From Candidatus Scybalocola faecavium (lineage in GTDB: Bacteria > Bacillota > Clostridia > Lachnospirales > Lachnospiraceae): 64,000 bases of DNA. Below the pieces are notes generated by a model that saw only the letters and a list, made by a program, of their open reading frames with translations, made no database searches and was not told where the DNA came from. The translations under genes were made by a program, and so were the position numbers. Positions 48,630 to 56,993 of the stretch are shown here, one piece after another; position 1 is the first letter of the stretch; every line of letters starts with the position of its first letter. Location of the stretch: contig DVFP01000027.1 in assembly GCA_018713145.1 (NCBI GenBank), positions 86,161-150,160 of the forward strand. The letters run 5' to 3'.

Positions 48630-49364
48630 TCATCCGTGGAGACGATGCTGCATATAATCATGGGCATTATTTTCAAATGTATCATCCAAAGCTTCCAGCT
48701 CAATATCCGGATACCGGCGCTTTAAGGCGGTTTTTAAAATATGATCTGCCAGTCCCGGATTCTTTGGCAGCAAAGATCCGTGGCTGTAGGTGGCAAATAC
48801 ATTTTTATACCGGGCCCCTTCCGTCTTATCTTTGCCATTGTTGCCATAACCTGAAAGGACCGTACCCATAGGCCGTACCTTTTCCCCAAGATAGGTCTTT
48901 CCGGAATGATTTTCAAAGCCGACCACAACATATCCTCCATCGGATGCATCACACTGATACATATAATTGCCGATCATACGCTCCTTCTCGCCAATCGTGT
49001 ACAGATCCAGGGCTCCGATAAAATCACATTGATGTCCGTCCCAGGTCTTATAATACTGACCCAGCATTTGATAACCTCCGCAAATAGCAAGAAATACCTT
49101 TTCCGCCTCAATCGCTTCCCTGATCTGGGCTGACTTTCCTGACGCCAGATCCTTTAACAGCACTTCCTGCTCAAAATCCTGGCCTCCGCCAATAAAAAAC
49201 AGGTCATAATCTTCATAATTTAACGGATCTCCTACGGAAATACCGGTAACCTCCGTCTCAATGCCTCTCCACTGCATCCGCCGGGTCATACATATGATAT
49301 TTCCCCGGTCCCCGTAAAGGTTCAGTATATCCGGATATAAATGGCATATTCTTAATTTATACAT
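48630..49364 (-). CDS. gatD: Lipid II isoglutaminyl synthase, glutaminase subunit
   Basis: A 244-residue class I glutamine amidotransferase-like protein: nucleophile Cys95 in AICGGYQMLG and His195 in YSHGSLLPKNP, the positions known for GatD. It supplies ammonia to MurT, which converts the D-glutamate of the lipid II stem peptide to D-isoglutamine. It starts nine bases after murT, as is normal for this pair. CobB/CobQ-like amidotransferases are the main alternative, but the murT neighbour decides. Confidence 0.95.
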   Translation of the reverse strand: MYKLRICHLYPDILNLYGDRGNIICMTRRMQWRGIETEVTGISVGDPLNYEDYDLFFIGGGQDFEQEVLLKDLASGKSAQIREAIEAEKVFLAICGGYQMLGQYYKTWDGHQCDFIGALDLYTIGEKERMIGNYMYQCDASDGGYVVVGFENHSGKTYLGEKVRPMGTVLSGYGNNGKDKTEGARYKNVFATYSHGSLLPKNPGLADHILKTALKRRYPDIELEALDDTFENNAHDYMQHRLHG

Positions 49365-49373
49365 GGCATACCT

Positions 49374-50744
49374 CTATTCCCAAAATTCCTTAAATCCAAA
49401 CTTCTTGCTGATCTTTTCCCGAATATCCAGCATGGCTGTATATGTAGGCATAATATATACCGGAGCGCTCTGGAGCACCATCTGGTCAATAAGCTGATCA
49501 TAATCTTTAATCACCCGGATCATATCCACCGGGATTCCTGCATATTTAAACCGCATGGCCATCTCTTCCGCCCGGCGTCCGGTAACCCATATACCGGTCA
49601 GCTTATCCAGAATATGAGTCAACTGTTCAAAATCCACATCCCAGATCCAGGAAATATCCGTGCCATCGGCATACCGGTCATTTAACGCTACCACAAACAA
49701 TGAAGGTGTCGTCGTATTGCTCAGGAAGTTCAATACCTGGTTGCAGCCTGCCGGATTTTTGATCAAGATCATGCGGATGTCTGTATTTTCCACAGTAAAC
49801 TTTTCCATTCGGCCAAAACCGCACTCAAAACTGTTTAACGCCTGGATCACAACTTCGTCCTTCAGCCCCAGCACCTGTCCTGCCGCCACCGTGGCTATGG
49901 CGTTATAAATATTATAGCCTCCAGGCAGGTTAATGGTAGCCTGATAGTGCCTGCCGTTAAGACGGATCTGGATCACAGAGGCATCTGCGGTGCTCTCCAG
50001 CACTTTTTCCACAGCCACCTGAGTCTCCGGCCGGTGATAGCCGCACTTAGGACAGCGGAAGCCGCCTAAATGGCCGTAGGTTACATAATCATAAACATAT
50101 TCGGTCTTACAGTGGATACAGTAAGGGGCATCCGACATTTCATGAACGCGGTTTTTATAAATCTCACTTTCCACACCATAAAAGACCACTTTATTAGGGA
50201 TCTGTTCCTTCATGGAAACCGACAGGGAATCGTCTGCGTTAATACACACAGTAGCATTGGGAGAATTTTTAATTCCCGTAAGAATACTGTTTAACGTATG
50301 GGTCACTTCCCCATACCGGTCCAGCTGATCCCTAAATACATTGGTCACAACGATACATTTGGCATCCACATATTTGCTTACAGTCCTAAATGCTGCCTCA
50401 TCGCACTCCACAAGGGCAACATCATATTTATTTTTACCTCCAAGCGTTGAATTCATGGCAAACTCCGCGGTAATACCGGGAAGCATGTTTGCCCCTGATT
50501 TATTGGCAAAATAGCGGATTCCCGAGTCTGCAAGACTCTTTTCGATCATTCTCGATGTCGTGGTTTTTCCATTGGTTCCAGTAACAATAATCGTGGTCAC
50601 ATTCTTTGCCAGCACTCCTAAAAGTCCCGGATAAAGTTTCAGTGCCACACGGCCCGGAACATTGGTTCCACCTTTACCCAGCCGTCTTAAAATACTCCGC
50701 GACATCTTACATGCTGCTACTGAAATAGTTGTCCTGATTTTCAT
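49374..50744 (-). CDS. murT: Lipid II isoglutaminyl synthase, Mur-ligase-like subunit
   Basis: A 456-residue Mur-ligase-like ATPase with P-loop VTGTNGKTTTS near residue 55, a zinc ribbon made by YCIHC and RCPKC (about 200-225) that is typical of MurT, and the C-terminal domain that docks GatD. The N-terminus aligns well in length with known MurT. No ribosome site precedes the ATG, and the -10 lies only seven bases upstream, so the mRNA may be leaderless. Confidence 0.95.
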   Translation of the reverse strand: MKIRTTISVAACKMSRSILRRLGKGGTNVPGRVALKLYPGLLGVLAKNVTTIIVTGTNGKTTTSRMIEKSLADSGIRYFANKSGANMLPGITAEFAMNSTLGGKNKYDVALVECDEAAFRTVSKYVDAKCIVVTNVFRDQLDRYGEVTHTLNSILTGIKNSPNATVCINADDSLSVSMKEQIPNKVVFYGVESEIYKNRVHEMSDAPYCIHCKTEYVYDYVTYGHLGGFRCPKCGYHRPETQVAVEKVLESTADASVIQIRLNGRHYQATINLPGGYNIYNAIATVAAGQVLGLKDEVVIQALNSFECGFGRMEKFTVENTDIRMILIKNPAGCNQVLNFLSNTTTPSLFVVALNDRYADGTDISWIWDVDFEQLTHILDKLTGIWVTGRRAEEMAMRFKYAGIPVDMIRVIKDYDQLIDQMVLQSAPVYIMPTYTAMLDIREKISKKFGFKEFWE

Positions 50745-50751
50745 AATGGTG

Positions 50752-50780
50752 ATTATAGCACACCCCTCTCACAAAAACAA
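50752..50780 (-). promoter_or_regulatory. murT-gatD promoter
   Basis: TTGTTT (50780-50775), 17 bases, TATAAT (50757-50752). The predicted start is at about 50745, beside the murT A of ATG (50744). The -35 overlaps the T-tract of the preceding terminator. Confidence 0.7.
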
Positions 50781-50811
50781 GGCCGCAGACGGAAGAACAC
50801 CGACTGCGGCC
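50771..50811 (-). terminator. Terminator after the zinc-ribbon/YARHG gene
   Basis: GGCCGCAG/CTGCGGCC stem (50781-50811, 15-nt loop) followed by TTGTTTTTGT on the minus strand. Confidence 0.85.
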
Positions 50812-50888
50812 GTATCTACAGGCTTCTGCCGGAAAATCTGCTCGCGTAAGCTTCATCTGCTTGCCGGGCGTATCACGCAAAAGTCCTG

Positions 50889-52097
50889 TTATTTCTCATG
50901 TTCCTGGATAAATTCAATGTTAGCCTTCTCATAGACATTAAATACGGAGGCATCAAAGTTATCCGGATCAATGGTCCCGTTATACCAGCTCTTGGACTCA
51001 AAGTAAGCCCGAATATCCGGATCATCAAACTTACGTCCATGGCGGGCATAAATTTCATTGCGGGCAAGGAGCAGTTCCCAGTCACTTAAGCCGGAAACGT
51101 CGGATTCGGTCAGATAGCGGCTATCGCTTCCGGGGCAAATATAATCCCTTTTGGCAGCTTCCGCTTCTTCGCTTTCTTTGCGGCTTTCCTCTTCACTCTG
51201 ACGTTTCTCCTCTTCCCTGGCCAGGATCGCCTGCTCTACCTGATTGGCATAATCTACATAGCTTTGAGCACGTTCAATGGCCTGCTGAAAAGTCTTGGAA
51301 TCAATGAGCTGCTGGATTTCATTGACATAATTGTCCAAAGCACTCTTTTCTTCATCTGTAGCGCCTGAAAGATCCAGATCATCTACGGCAGATTTAATGG
51401 AATTAATAAAATTAATATCCTCCGTTTCAAGACCGGAAATCATTTCCTCCATCTGTGCCTTCATATTATCCAACTGATCTCCGGCCCCATCATCAATGGC
51501 CTGCTGAAGACTGTCAAAAACATCCTGAACATATTGGCTCAGGTCATCCGGCACATAATACTGGTCATCCACCATGGTCCGGTATGTATCTCTGAGTTCC
51601 TCCAAAGAACTGATCTCCTGTGTCAGTGTTTCCAGGCGGGCCTTCAGATCATCAATACGTTTCTCCAGCCCGTCAATACTGTCCACAGCCCGGTCTTCAA
51701 TGGCCTTCTGGCAGTCCTGCATTAACTGGCTCACCTCATCCTGAATACTTGTATAATTTGACTGATCCAGCTCATCCTCAAAGGCCCGAACAACAGAACG
51801 GAAATCTGCGATCTGCTGGCTTCTGTCGCGCTGGATTATAACAAACAGGACAATACCTGCAACAATAGCGGCAGTCAAAAGAACAATGATCACAATAAGC
51901 ACGATCATACCCGTCTTTTTCTTCTTCGGCTTCTTATCGTATTCCTGCTGTCTCTGTCTGGCATCGGTTTGAAATGTAGGTTCCGGCGCAGTGTATCCTT
52001 CATCCGGATCTGTACCTACTTCATCGATTTTGGCGCCGCAATTTGTACAGAACACTGTATCATCATCAAGCTTCTCTCCACAATTTGGGCAAAACAT
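50889..52097 (-). CDS. Zinc-ribbon membrane protein with YARHG domain
   Basis: 402 residues: an N-terminal zinc ribbon (CPNCGEKL, CTNCGAKI), one helix at about 65-90, long helical coiled regions (about 95-310) and a C-terminal YARHG domain (ARNEIYARHGRKF, YFESKSWY). The domain is thought to be extracellular and wall-related, and the zinc ribbon cytoplasmic, so the protein may couple the two sides of the membrane. It is probably co-transcribed with the amidase upstream (80 bases). Function unknown. Confidence 0.85.
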   Translation of the reverse strand: MFCPNCGEKLDDDTVFCTNCGAKIDEVGTDPDEGYTAPEPTFQTDARQRQQEYDKKPKKKKTGMIVLIVIIVLLTAAIVAGIVLFVIIQRDRSQQIADFRSVVRAFEDELDQSNYTSIQDEVSQLMQDCQKAIEDRAVDSIDGLEKRIDDLKARLETLTQEISSLEELRDTYRTMVDDQYYVPDDLSQYVQDVFDSLQQAIDDGAGDQLDNMKAQMEEMISGLETEDINFINSIKSAVDDLDLSGATDEEKSALDNYVNEIQQLIDSKTFQQAIERAQSYVDYANQVEQAILAREEEKRQSEEESRKESEEAEAAKRDYICPGSDSRYLTESDVSGLSDWELLLARNEIYARHGRKFDDPDIRAYFESKSWYNGTIDPDNFDASVFNVYEKANIEFIQEHEK

Positions 52098-52177
52098 ATG
52101 GATTCCTCCTAACTCTTGTCTTATCCCTAATACCTGTTATAAGATTTCCGGATTTTCTTAGAGATAGTTTAGCACAT

Positions 52178-53101
52178 CTATTCCTTTTTTTCCAGACCAA
52201 AATAATGAGCGATTCCCGCAGCGTCAGCAACACCCATGGCCTGAAGCTGGCTGTCATCCTTTAATAAGGCATTATCGTGAGGATTATCCATAAAAGAATG
52301 TTCAATAATGATCCCCGGAAATCCCTGGTCGATGCAAGTGCTGATCAGATAATACCAGTCTTTTGTATTCCCATCATCATAATACCCCTTGTCCGCTTTT
52401 ACCCGGGTCAAAACTCCCCGATTGGCCAGATCCACCTGTGTGGTCAGTTCCGACAAAATACTTTCCCCAAGCTTACGGCTCTCATCTGTAAATTTTGAAT
52501 AAACCGTAATATATACCTCCGCCCCGTTAGCTTCTGAGGGATAACCTAAGCCGGTAGCATTATTATGTAAGCTTACAAAAAGATCTGCATCCACACTTCC
52601 TGCATAGGCAGTCCTTCCGGTCACATCATCGGAGCCTTGCCCATTATCCGGGCAGGAACCATCCTCCCGGGTCATAAAAACCTCAACTCCCTCATAGGTT
52701 TCCAGTTCATCCCTGCATGCCAGGGCAATCTTCAAATTTAAGTCCTGCTCATTTACCCCAAGATCCGGGTGATTTCTGGAACAGTAATCGTCATGGCCCG
52801 GATCCAGCACAATACGGATGGGCTCTGTTTCCGGTACACTTTCTCTTGTCTCCTGTGCCACAGTCTCCCCGGTATCGTCTTGTCTGTCTGTCATTTTATC
52901 AGTTTCACTCTCAAAACTCTCTTCCAGAGTTTCTCCCGTTATCTGAACATGTTCCTGACTCTCTTGTGCTCCTCCAATAAGGGGCCGGTCGCTCAGGATC
53001 CCGGCAATGATCAGTCCGATGACAATGCCCAGGACCAACAGCAAAACACCGATCACCCCAAGCAAAATATTTCTAATGCCATTTTTCGGCTTTTTTTCCA
53101 T
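52178..53101 (-). CDS. N-acetylmuramoyl-L-alanine amidase, membrane-anchored
   Basis: 307 residues: an N-terminal helix (about 11-35), an acidic linker (40-95) and an Amidase_3 domain (about 96-300) with zinc ligands in VLDPGHDDY, NEQDLNLKIA and SLHNNA and the catalytic glutamate in IIEHSFMDNP. It cleaves the bond between muramic acid and the stem peptide. AAGGAG lies eleven bases before the ATG. Confidence 0.92.
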   Translation of the reverse strand: MEKKPKNGIRNILLGVIGVLLLVLGIVIGLIIAGILSDRPLIGGAQESQEHVQITGETLEESFESETDKMTDRQDDTGETVAQETRESVPETEPIRIVLDPGHDDYCSRNHPDLGVNEQDLNLKIALACRDELETYEGVEVFMTREDGSCPDNGQGSDDVTGRTAYAGSVDADLFVSLHNNATGLGYPSEANGAEVYITVYSKFTDESRKLGESILSELTTQVDLANRGVLTRVKADKGYYDDGNTKDWYYLISTCIDQGFPGIIIEHSFMDNPHDNALLKDDSQLQAMGVADAAGIAHYFGLEKKE

Positions 53102-53159
53102 GAATATCCAAACTCCTTAAAATCCCAAAGCCTGCCGCCATAGGATGTATTTTCCAAAA

Positions 53160-53215
53160 AGAAAAAGCTGCCGCTTTTTCAATCCTAAGATTTAAAAGCA
53201 GCAGCTCTTTTTCTG
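53160..53215 (-). terminator. rplJL terminator
   Basis: AGCTGCTGCTTTT and AAAAAGCGGCAGCT pair, with one mismatch, around a 14-nt loop, followed by TTTTCTTTTT on the minus strand. It shows that rplJL transcription ends here and does not enter rpoBC. Confidence 0.9.
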
Positions 53216-53244
53216 TATGGACAGCCTTGTGGCTGTAATTCCAA

Positions 53245-53619
53245 TTACTTAATTGTAACTTTAGCGCCTTCAGCTTCGAATTTAGCCTTGATGTCCTCAG
53301 CTTCTTCTTTGCTGACAGCTTCTTTGATAACCTTCGGAGCACCGTCAACGGCTTCTTTTGCTTCCTTAAGGCCAAGACCTGTAATGTCACGAACAACTTT
53401 GATAACCTTAACTTTGTTAGGACCAACTTCTGTAAGTTCTACATCGAACTCAGTCTTTTCTTCAGCTGCTGCACCTGCATCGCCTGCTGCTGCTACAACA
53501 ACGCCTGCTGCTGCGGATACGCCAAATTCTTCTTCACATGCTTTTACTAATTCATTTAACTCTAAAACAGATAACTCTTTAATAGCTTCAATAAACTCAG
53601 CTGTTGTTAATTTTGCCAT
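53245..53619 (-). CDS. rplL: Ribosomal protein L7/L12
   Basis: 124 residues forming the flexible stalk that recruits elongation factors. An N-terminal dimerisation domain, an Ala/Gly hinge ([16 protein letters not shown]) and the C-terminal domain ([19 protein letters not shown]) are clear. The ATG at 53619 has GGAGG eight bases upstream, and the longer frame from 53634 is rejected. It follows rplJ after a 100-base gap. Confidence 0.98.
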   Translation of the reverse strand: MAKLTTAEFIEAIKELSVLELNELVKACEEEFGVSAAAGVVVAAAGDAGAAAEEKTEFDVELTEVGPNKVKVIKVVRDITGLGLKEAKEAVDGAPKVIKEAVSKEEAEDIKAKFEAEGAKVTIK

Positions 53620-53719
53620 GATTTTTACCTCCAATTTTCCAATGGTTTTTTAATGATTCAGTTCTTGTCCCACACTTAAGGGATAAGATCTTTTATACAA
53701 GCGGACCGTACCTCAGCAA

Positions 53720-54214
53720 TTATGCTGCTGTTTCGTCTTTTTCAGCGATCTGCTTAATAACACGCGCAAAGTTTGCGATAGGAGCCTGGATACTTCCAAG
53801 TAATCTTCCAAGAAGCACTTCTTTTGAAGGAATGCTTGCAATAACTTCGATCATCTTTGCGTCATAGTATGTTCCGGCAACTACGCCGCCCTTGAACTCA
53901 AGGTTAGGCATATCTTTAATATTCTTGGCCAGAATACGTGCTGGAGCTGTAGCATCCTCTTTGCTGACTGCGATCGCTGTAGGACCTTCCAGCAGTTCAG
54001 CAACAGCTTCAAATTCTGTACCAGCGATGGCACGTCTAATATAAGTATTCTTAAATACTTTATATGTTACGCCACCTTCTCTTAAAGCTTTACGAAGTTT
54101 TGTATCTTCTTCTACAGTAAGACCACGGTAGTCAACGATGACCATAGCCTGTGCTCCGTCCAGTAAAGAAGAAATCTCTTCGATGATCGGCTGTTTTAAT
54201 TCAACTTTTGCCAT
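53720..54214 (-). CDS. rplJ: Ribosomal protein L10
   Basis: 164 residues, the stalk base binding 23S rRNA and L7/L12 dimers. VIVDYRGLTVEEDTKLRKALR and KNTYIRRAI are L10 signatures. AAGGAGG precedes the ATG. It is preceded by a 230-nt leader with an L10-type regulatory structure, where the L10-L12 complex would repress its own synthesis. Confidence 0.98.
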   Translation of the reverse strand: MAKVELKQPIIEEISSLLDGAQAMVIVDYRGLTVEEDTKLRKALREGGVTYKVFKNTYIRRAIAGTEFEAVAELLEGPTAIAVSKEDATAPARILAKNIKDMPNLEFKGGVVAGTYYDAKMIEVIASIPSKEVLLGRLLGSIQAPIANFARVIKQIAEKDETAA

Positions 54215-54229
54215 TTTGGTCGCACCTCC

Positions 54230-54444
54230 TTATAAAATCAATACCCCACATAAAGCTGTGGGAACTGCCTTTATAAGCGCCGGCACAAGGCCGGGTTTAA
54301 AACTTAAAAGAAAGACCTCCTTGCCCACGGACAAAGAGGTCTGATTGCTATAAGAAAAACTCATTATGAGTACGCTTATAATCTTCCTCGGCAGGCGTTT
54401 TCAACTTATGCCTTACGGCACCTGCTGTCTCTGGCAGCATTCGC
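54230..54444 (-). promoter_or_regulatory. L10 leader with attenuator
   Basis: The minus-strand leader carries GAATGCTGCCAGAGACAGC, then AGGTGCCG and CCTGCCGAGGA, the conserved parts of the Firmicutes L10 leader that binds L10-L12. A terminator-like hairpin AGACCTC/GAGGTCT with TTTCTTTT follows (54342-54305). Two further small hairpins (GCCGG-type and CCCACA/TGTGGG) come before the rplJ ribosome site. Confidence 0.88.
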
Positions 54445-54450
54445 TTTGCT

Positions 54451-54479
54451 ATTATAGCATAATATATATCGGCTGTCAA
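54451..54479 (-). promoter_or_regulatory. rplJL promoter
   Basis: TTGACA (54479-54474), 17 bases, TATAAT (54456-54451): perfect consensus. It lies 20 bases beyond the rplA stop, without an obvious terminator between. Confidence 0.92.
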
Positions 54480-54498
54480 TCACAAACCGCAGCAAAAA

Positions 54499-55191
54499 TT
54501 AAGATAATTTTGCAGTATTGATCTTAATGCCAGGGCCCATAGTAGAAGTCATAACAACGCTTCTTAAATACTGGCCTTTAGCAGCTGCTGGTTTTGCCTT
54601 AATGATCGCGCCTATTAATGTATGGAAGTTGTCCGCTAATTGTTCTTCAGTGAAGGAAGCTTTTCCAACCGGAACATGGATAATGTTTGTCTTATCCAGT
54701 CTGTATTCGATCTTACCGGCTTTGATGTCATTAACAGCTTTAGTAACATCCATTGTTACTGTACCAGCCTTCGGGTTCGGCATTAAGCCCTTAGGTCCGA
54801 GAACACGGCCCAGACGACCAACAACGCCCATCATATCAGGAGTTGCAACAACAACGTCGAAATCTAACCAGCCTTCATTCTGGATTCTTGGGATAAGCTC
54901 CTCGCCGCCTACATAATCAGCGCCAGCTGCCTGTGCTTCATCCACCTTGTCGCCCTTGGCAAATACAAGAACGCGAACAGTCTTACCTGTTCCGTGAGGA
55001 AGTACAACAGCGCCACGAACCTGCTGATCTGCATGACGTCCGTCAACGCCCAGACGAATGTGAGCTTCAATAGTTTCATCGAACTTAGCGCTGGCAGCTT
55101 TTTTAACAAGAGCTACTGCGTCTTCTACATCATAAAGATTTGTGCGGTCTACTAATTTTGTAGCCTCAACATATCTCTTACCTTTTTTCAT
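54499..55191 (-). CDS. rplA: Ribosomal protein L1
   Basis: 230 residues, forming the L1 stalk that helps release deacylated t[38 protein letters not shown] and the [15 protein letters not shown] segment are hallmarks. AAGGAGG lies upstream of the ATG. It follows rplK by 76 bases in the secE-nusG-rplK-rplA transcript. Confidence 0.98.
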   Translation of the reverse strand: MKKGKRYVEATKLVDRTNLYDVEDAVALVKKAASAKFDETIEAHIRLGVDGRHADQQVRGAVVLPHGTGKTVRVLVFAKGDKVDEAQAAGADYVGGEELIPRIQNEGWLDFDVVVATPDMMGVVGRLGRVLGPKGLMPNPKAGTVTMDVTKAVNDIKAGKIEYRLDKTNIIHVPVGKASFTEEQLADNFHTLIGAIIKAKPAAAKGQYLRSVVMTSTMGPGIKINTAKLS

Positions 55192-55267
55192 TATAAAATC
55201 CTCCTTGTGGTCATATCGGGAGCGACCCTCCCACGATAGTTTACTATGGAGCTGATCCGTTTTAAGA

Positions 55268-55693
55268 TCAGTCCTCTACAGTGATACCCATGCTTCTTGC
55301 TGTACCTGCGATCATGCTCATAGCAGATTCTACATTAGCAGCATTTAAGTCAGGCATCTTTAACTCAGCGATCTTCTGTAATTCAGCCTTGGAAATCGTA
55401 GCAACCTTTGTCTTTTTGGAATTTGCAGAACCAGACTGGATCTTGCAGGCTTTCTTTAACAGAACTGCTGCTGGCGGAGTCTTTGTAATAAAGCTGAAGC
55501 TTCTGTCATTGTATACAGTAATAACAACCGGGATGATCATGCCATCCTGATCTGCTGTTCTTGCGTTAAATTCCTTTGTAAACTGAACAATATTAACACC
55601 ATGCTGACCTAAAGCAGGACCAACTGGGGGTGCTGGTGTTGCCTTACCAGCAGGAATCTGTAATTTAATATATCCTGTTACTTTCTTTGCCAT
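55268..55693 (-). CDS. rplK: Ribosomal protein L11
   Basis: 141 residues, binding the GTPase-associated centre of 23S rRNA. The opening [20 protein letters not shown] and [12 protein letters not shown] are unmistakable. GGAGG precedes the ATG. It is the target site for thiopeptides and lies downstream of nusG, as usual. Confidence 0.98.
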   Translation of the reverse strand: MAKKVTGYIKLQIPAGKATPAPPVGPALGQHGVNIVQFTKEFNARTADQDGMIIPVVITVYNDRSFSFITKTPPAAVLLKKACKIQSGSANSKKTKVATISKAELQKIAELKMPDLNAANVESAMSMIAGTARSMGITVED

Positions 55694-55771
55694 TTCTAGG
55701 CACCTCCTGAATAATGTGGTAATGCGGGAATCTCCCTCCCACCGGCTGAACTTCCAGCCGTTCTTTTAATG

Positions 55772-56287
55772 TTACATCTTTTTGATATCGTAGAAGCTGA
55801 TCTCAACGGCAGTCTCACGACCGAACATATCCACACCGATGGTCACCATGGACTTGCTCATGTTAATCGACTTGATCTGTCCAACGGTATTTTCCCAGAC
55901 GCCGGAAATAACCTTTACAGTATCTCCAACCTCATAATCGATCTGAACCTGTTCCGGACGAATCCCCAGATTGGCCATTTCAGCTTCTGTCAAAGGCACT
56001 GCCTTGGATTCGGGTCCGACAAATCCGGTAACGCCGCGGGTATTGCGCACGACATACCATGTCTCGTCGTTCATGTCCATATGAAGCAGCACATAGCCCG
56101 GGAAGAGCTTCTTCTGTACTGTTTTCTTCTGGCCATTTTTCACTTCAACAACGTCCTCCATAGGAACCTCAACGCTTAAAATCTGATCTTCCAGATGAAG
56201 GTTCTGGATGGACTTTTCAATATTTGCTTTTACCTTGTTTTCATAGCCTGAGTAGGTATGGACTACGTACCATTTTGCTTCTGCCAT
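55772..56287 (-). CDS. nusG: Transcription antitermination factor NusG
   Basis: 171 residues: NGN domain at about 1-110 (AKWYVVHTYSGYENKVKANI) and KOW domain at the end (GDTVKVISGVWENTVGQIKS). NusG binds RNA polymerase and modulates pausing and coupling. It follows secE by 14 bases, the standard order. Confidence 0.97.
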   Translation of the reverse strand: MAEAKWYVVHTYSGYENKVKANIEKSIQNLHLEDQILSVEVPMEDVVEVKNGQKKTVQKKLFPGYVLLHMDMNDETWYVVRNTRGVTGFVGPESKAVPLTEAEMANLGIRPEQVQIDYEVGDTVKVISGVWENTVGQIKSINMSKSMVTIGVDMFGRETAVEISFYDIKKM

Positions 56288-56301
56288 ATTCTCACCTTTT
56301 C

Positions 56302-56505
56302 CTACAATGATATAAGAAAATCAATACCATACTTAAAGATAAAATCGAGAATCGCGATAATCACTCCAAGTATTACGGAAATTACAACGACAGCCACAGT
56401 CCGCTTTGCAGCGGTCTGCTTATCAGGCCAGATAATCTTTTTAAATTCTGCCTTTATCTGGCTGAATTTACTGGGTTTCTTTACTTTCTGCGCGGTATCA
56501 CCCAT
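56302..56505 (-). CDS. secE: Preprotein translocase subunit SecE
   Basis: 67 residues with one C-terminal helix (VAVVVISVILGVIIAILDFI) and the preceding amphipathic FKKIIWPDK motif. It clamps SecY in the translocon. The ATG at 56505 is chosen because AAGGAG lies eight bases upstream. Confidence 0.95.
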   Translation of the reverse strand: MGDTAQKVKKPSKFSQIKAEFKKIIWPDKQTAAKRTVAVVVISVILGVIIAILDFIFKYGIDFLISL

Positions 56506-56531
56506 AAATTTCACTCCTTGTAATTATCCAG

Positions 56532-56681
56532 TTATCTTGTCTCTTTGTGCATTGTATGTCTCTTACAGAATCTGCAATACTTTTTAGTCTCCATTCTGTC
56601 CGGGTGAGCTTTCTTCTCTTTTGTCATGTTGTAGTTACGCTGCTTGCACTCTGTACATGCTAATGTAATCTTAACGCGCAC
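56532..56681 (-). CDS. rpmG: Ribosomal protein L33
   Basis: A 49-residue frame starting with GTG, with GGAGG eight bases upstream. It encodes [20 protein letters not shown], then [20 protein letters not shown] and RHTMHKETR. The two CxxC pairs (CTEC, CRFC) make it a zinc-binding L33. It is the first gene of the rpmG-secE-nusG-rplK-rplA operon. Confidence 0.95.
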   Translation of the reverse strand: MRVKITLACTECKQRNYNMTKEKKAHPDRMETKKYCRFCKRHTMHKETR

Positions 56682-56766
56682 AACTTCCACCTCCATTAGT
56701 TTATTCTTAATGTTGTCTGGTCTGATTTTTAGGCATAAAAAAAAGACCGCCTTCCATAGCTAGTCT

Positions 56767-56795
56767 AATATAGCATACCTGACGGGATTCGTCAA
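56767..56795 (-). promoter_or_regulatory. Promoter of rpmG-secE-nusG-rplKA
   Basis: TTGACG (56795-56790), 17 bases, TATATT (56772-56767), about 80 bases upstream of the rpmG start. The leader has an eight-T run with little stem before it. Confidence 0.8.
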
Positions 56796-56834
56796 GAGCA
56801 AAAATGATTTTCATCCCCGGTTTTGTGCCTGGCA

Positions 56835-56862
56835 GTAACCGTTCAGATACATGAACGGTTAC
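56835..56862. repeat. AACCGTTCA/TGAACGGTT hairpin
   Basis: GTAACCGTTCA pairs with TGAACGGTTAC across a 6-nt loop. The same AACCGTTCA/TGAACGGTT core forms the rpoBC terminator stem. It lies downstream of the LTA-synthase gene without a U-tract. Nothing else was recognised in 56682-56993. Confidence 0.55.
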
Positions 56863-56993
56863 GCCTGAAAACGATTTCTTCGGCCAAACAGCTTTTCCGT
56901 TCCAATATAAAGGACAGGGAAAGCCGCACATAAGACGGGTAAATAATAAATGGGAAAACACCCTGTATATTCATGATCCTGCACCGGCAGTCC

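Noticed and set aside
56707..56961. 84-codon frame upstream of rpmG
   Set aside because: It overlaps the rpmG operon promoter and a hairpin, and no ribosome site or homology is evident.
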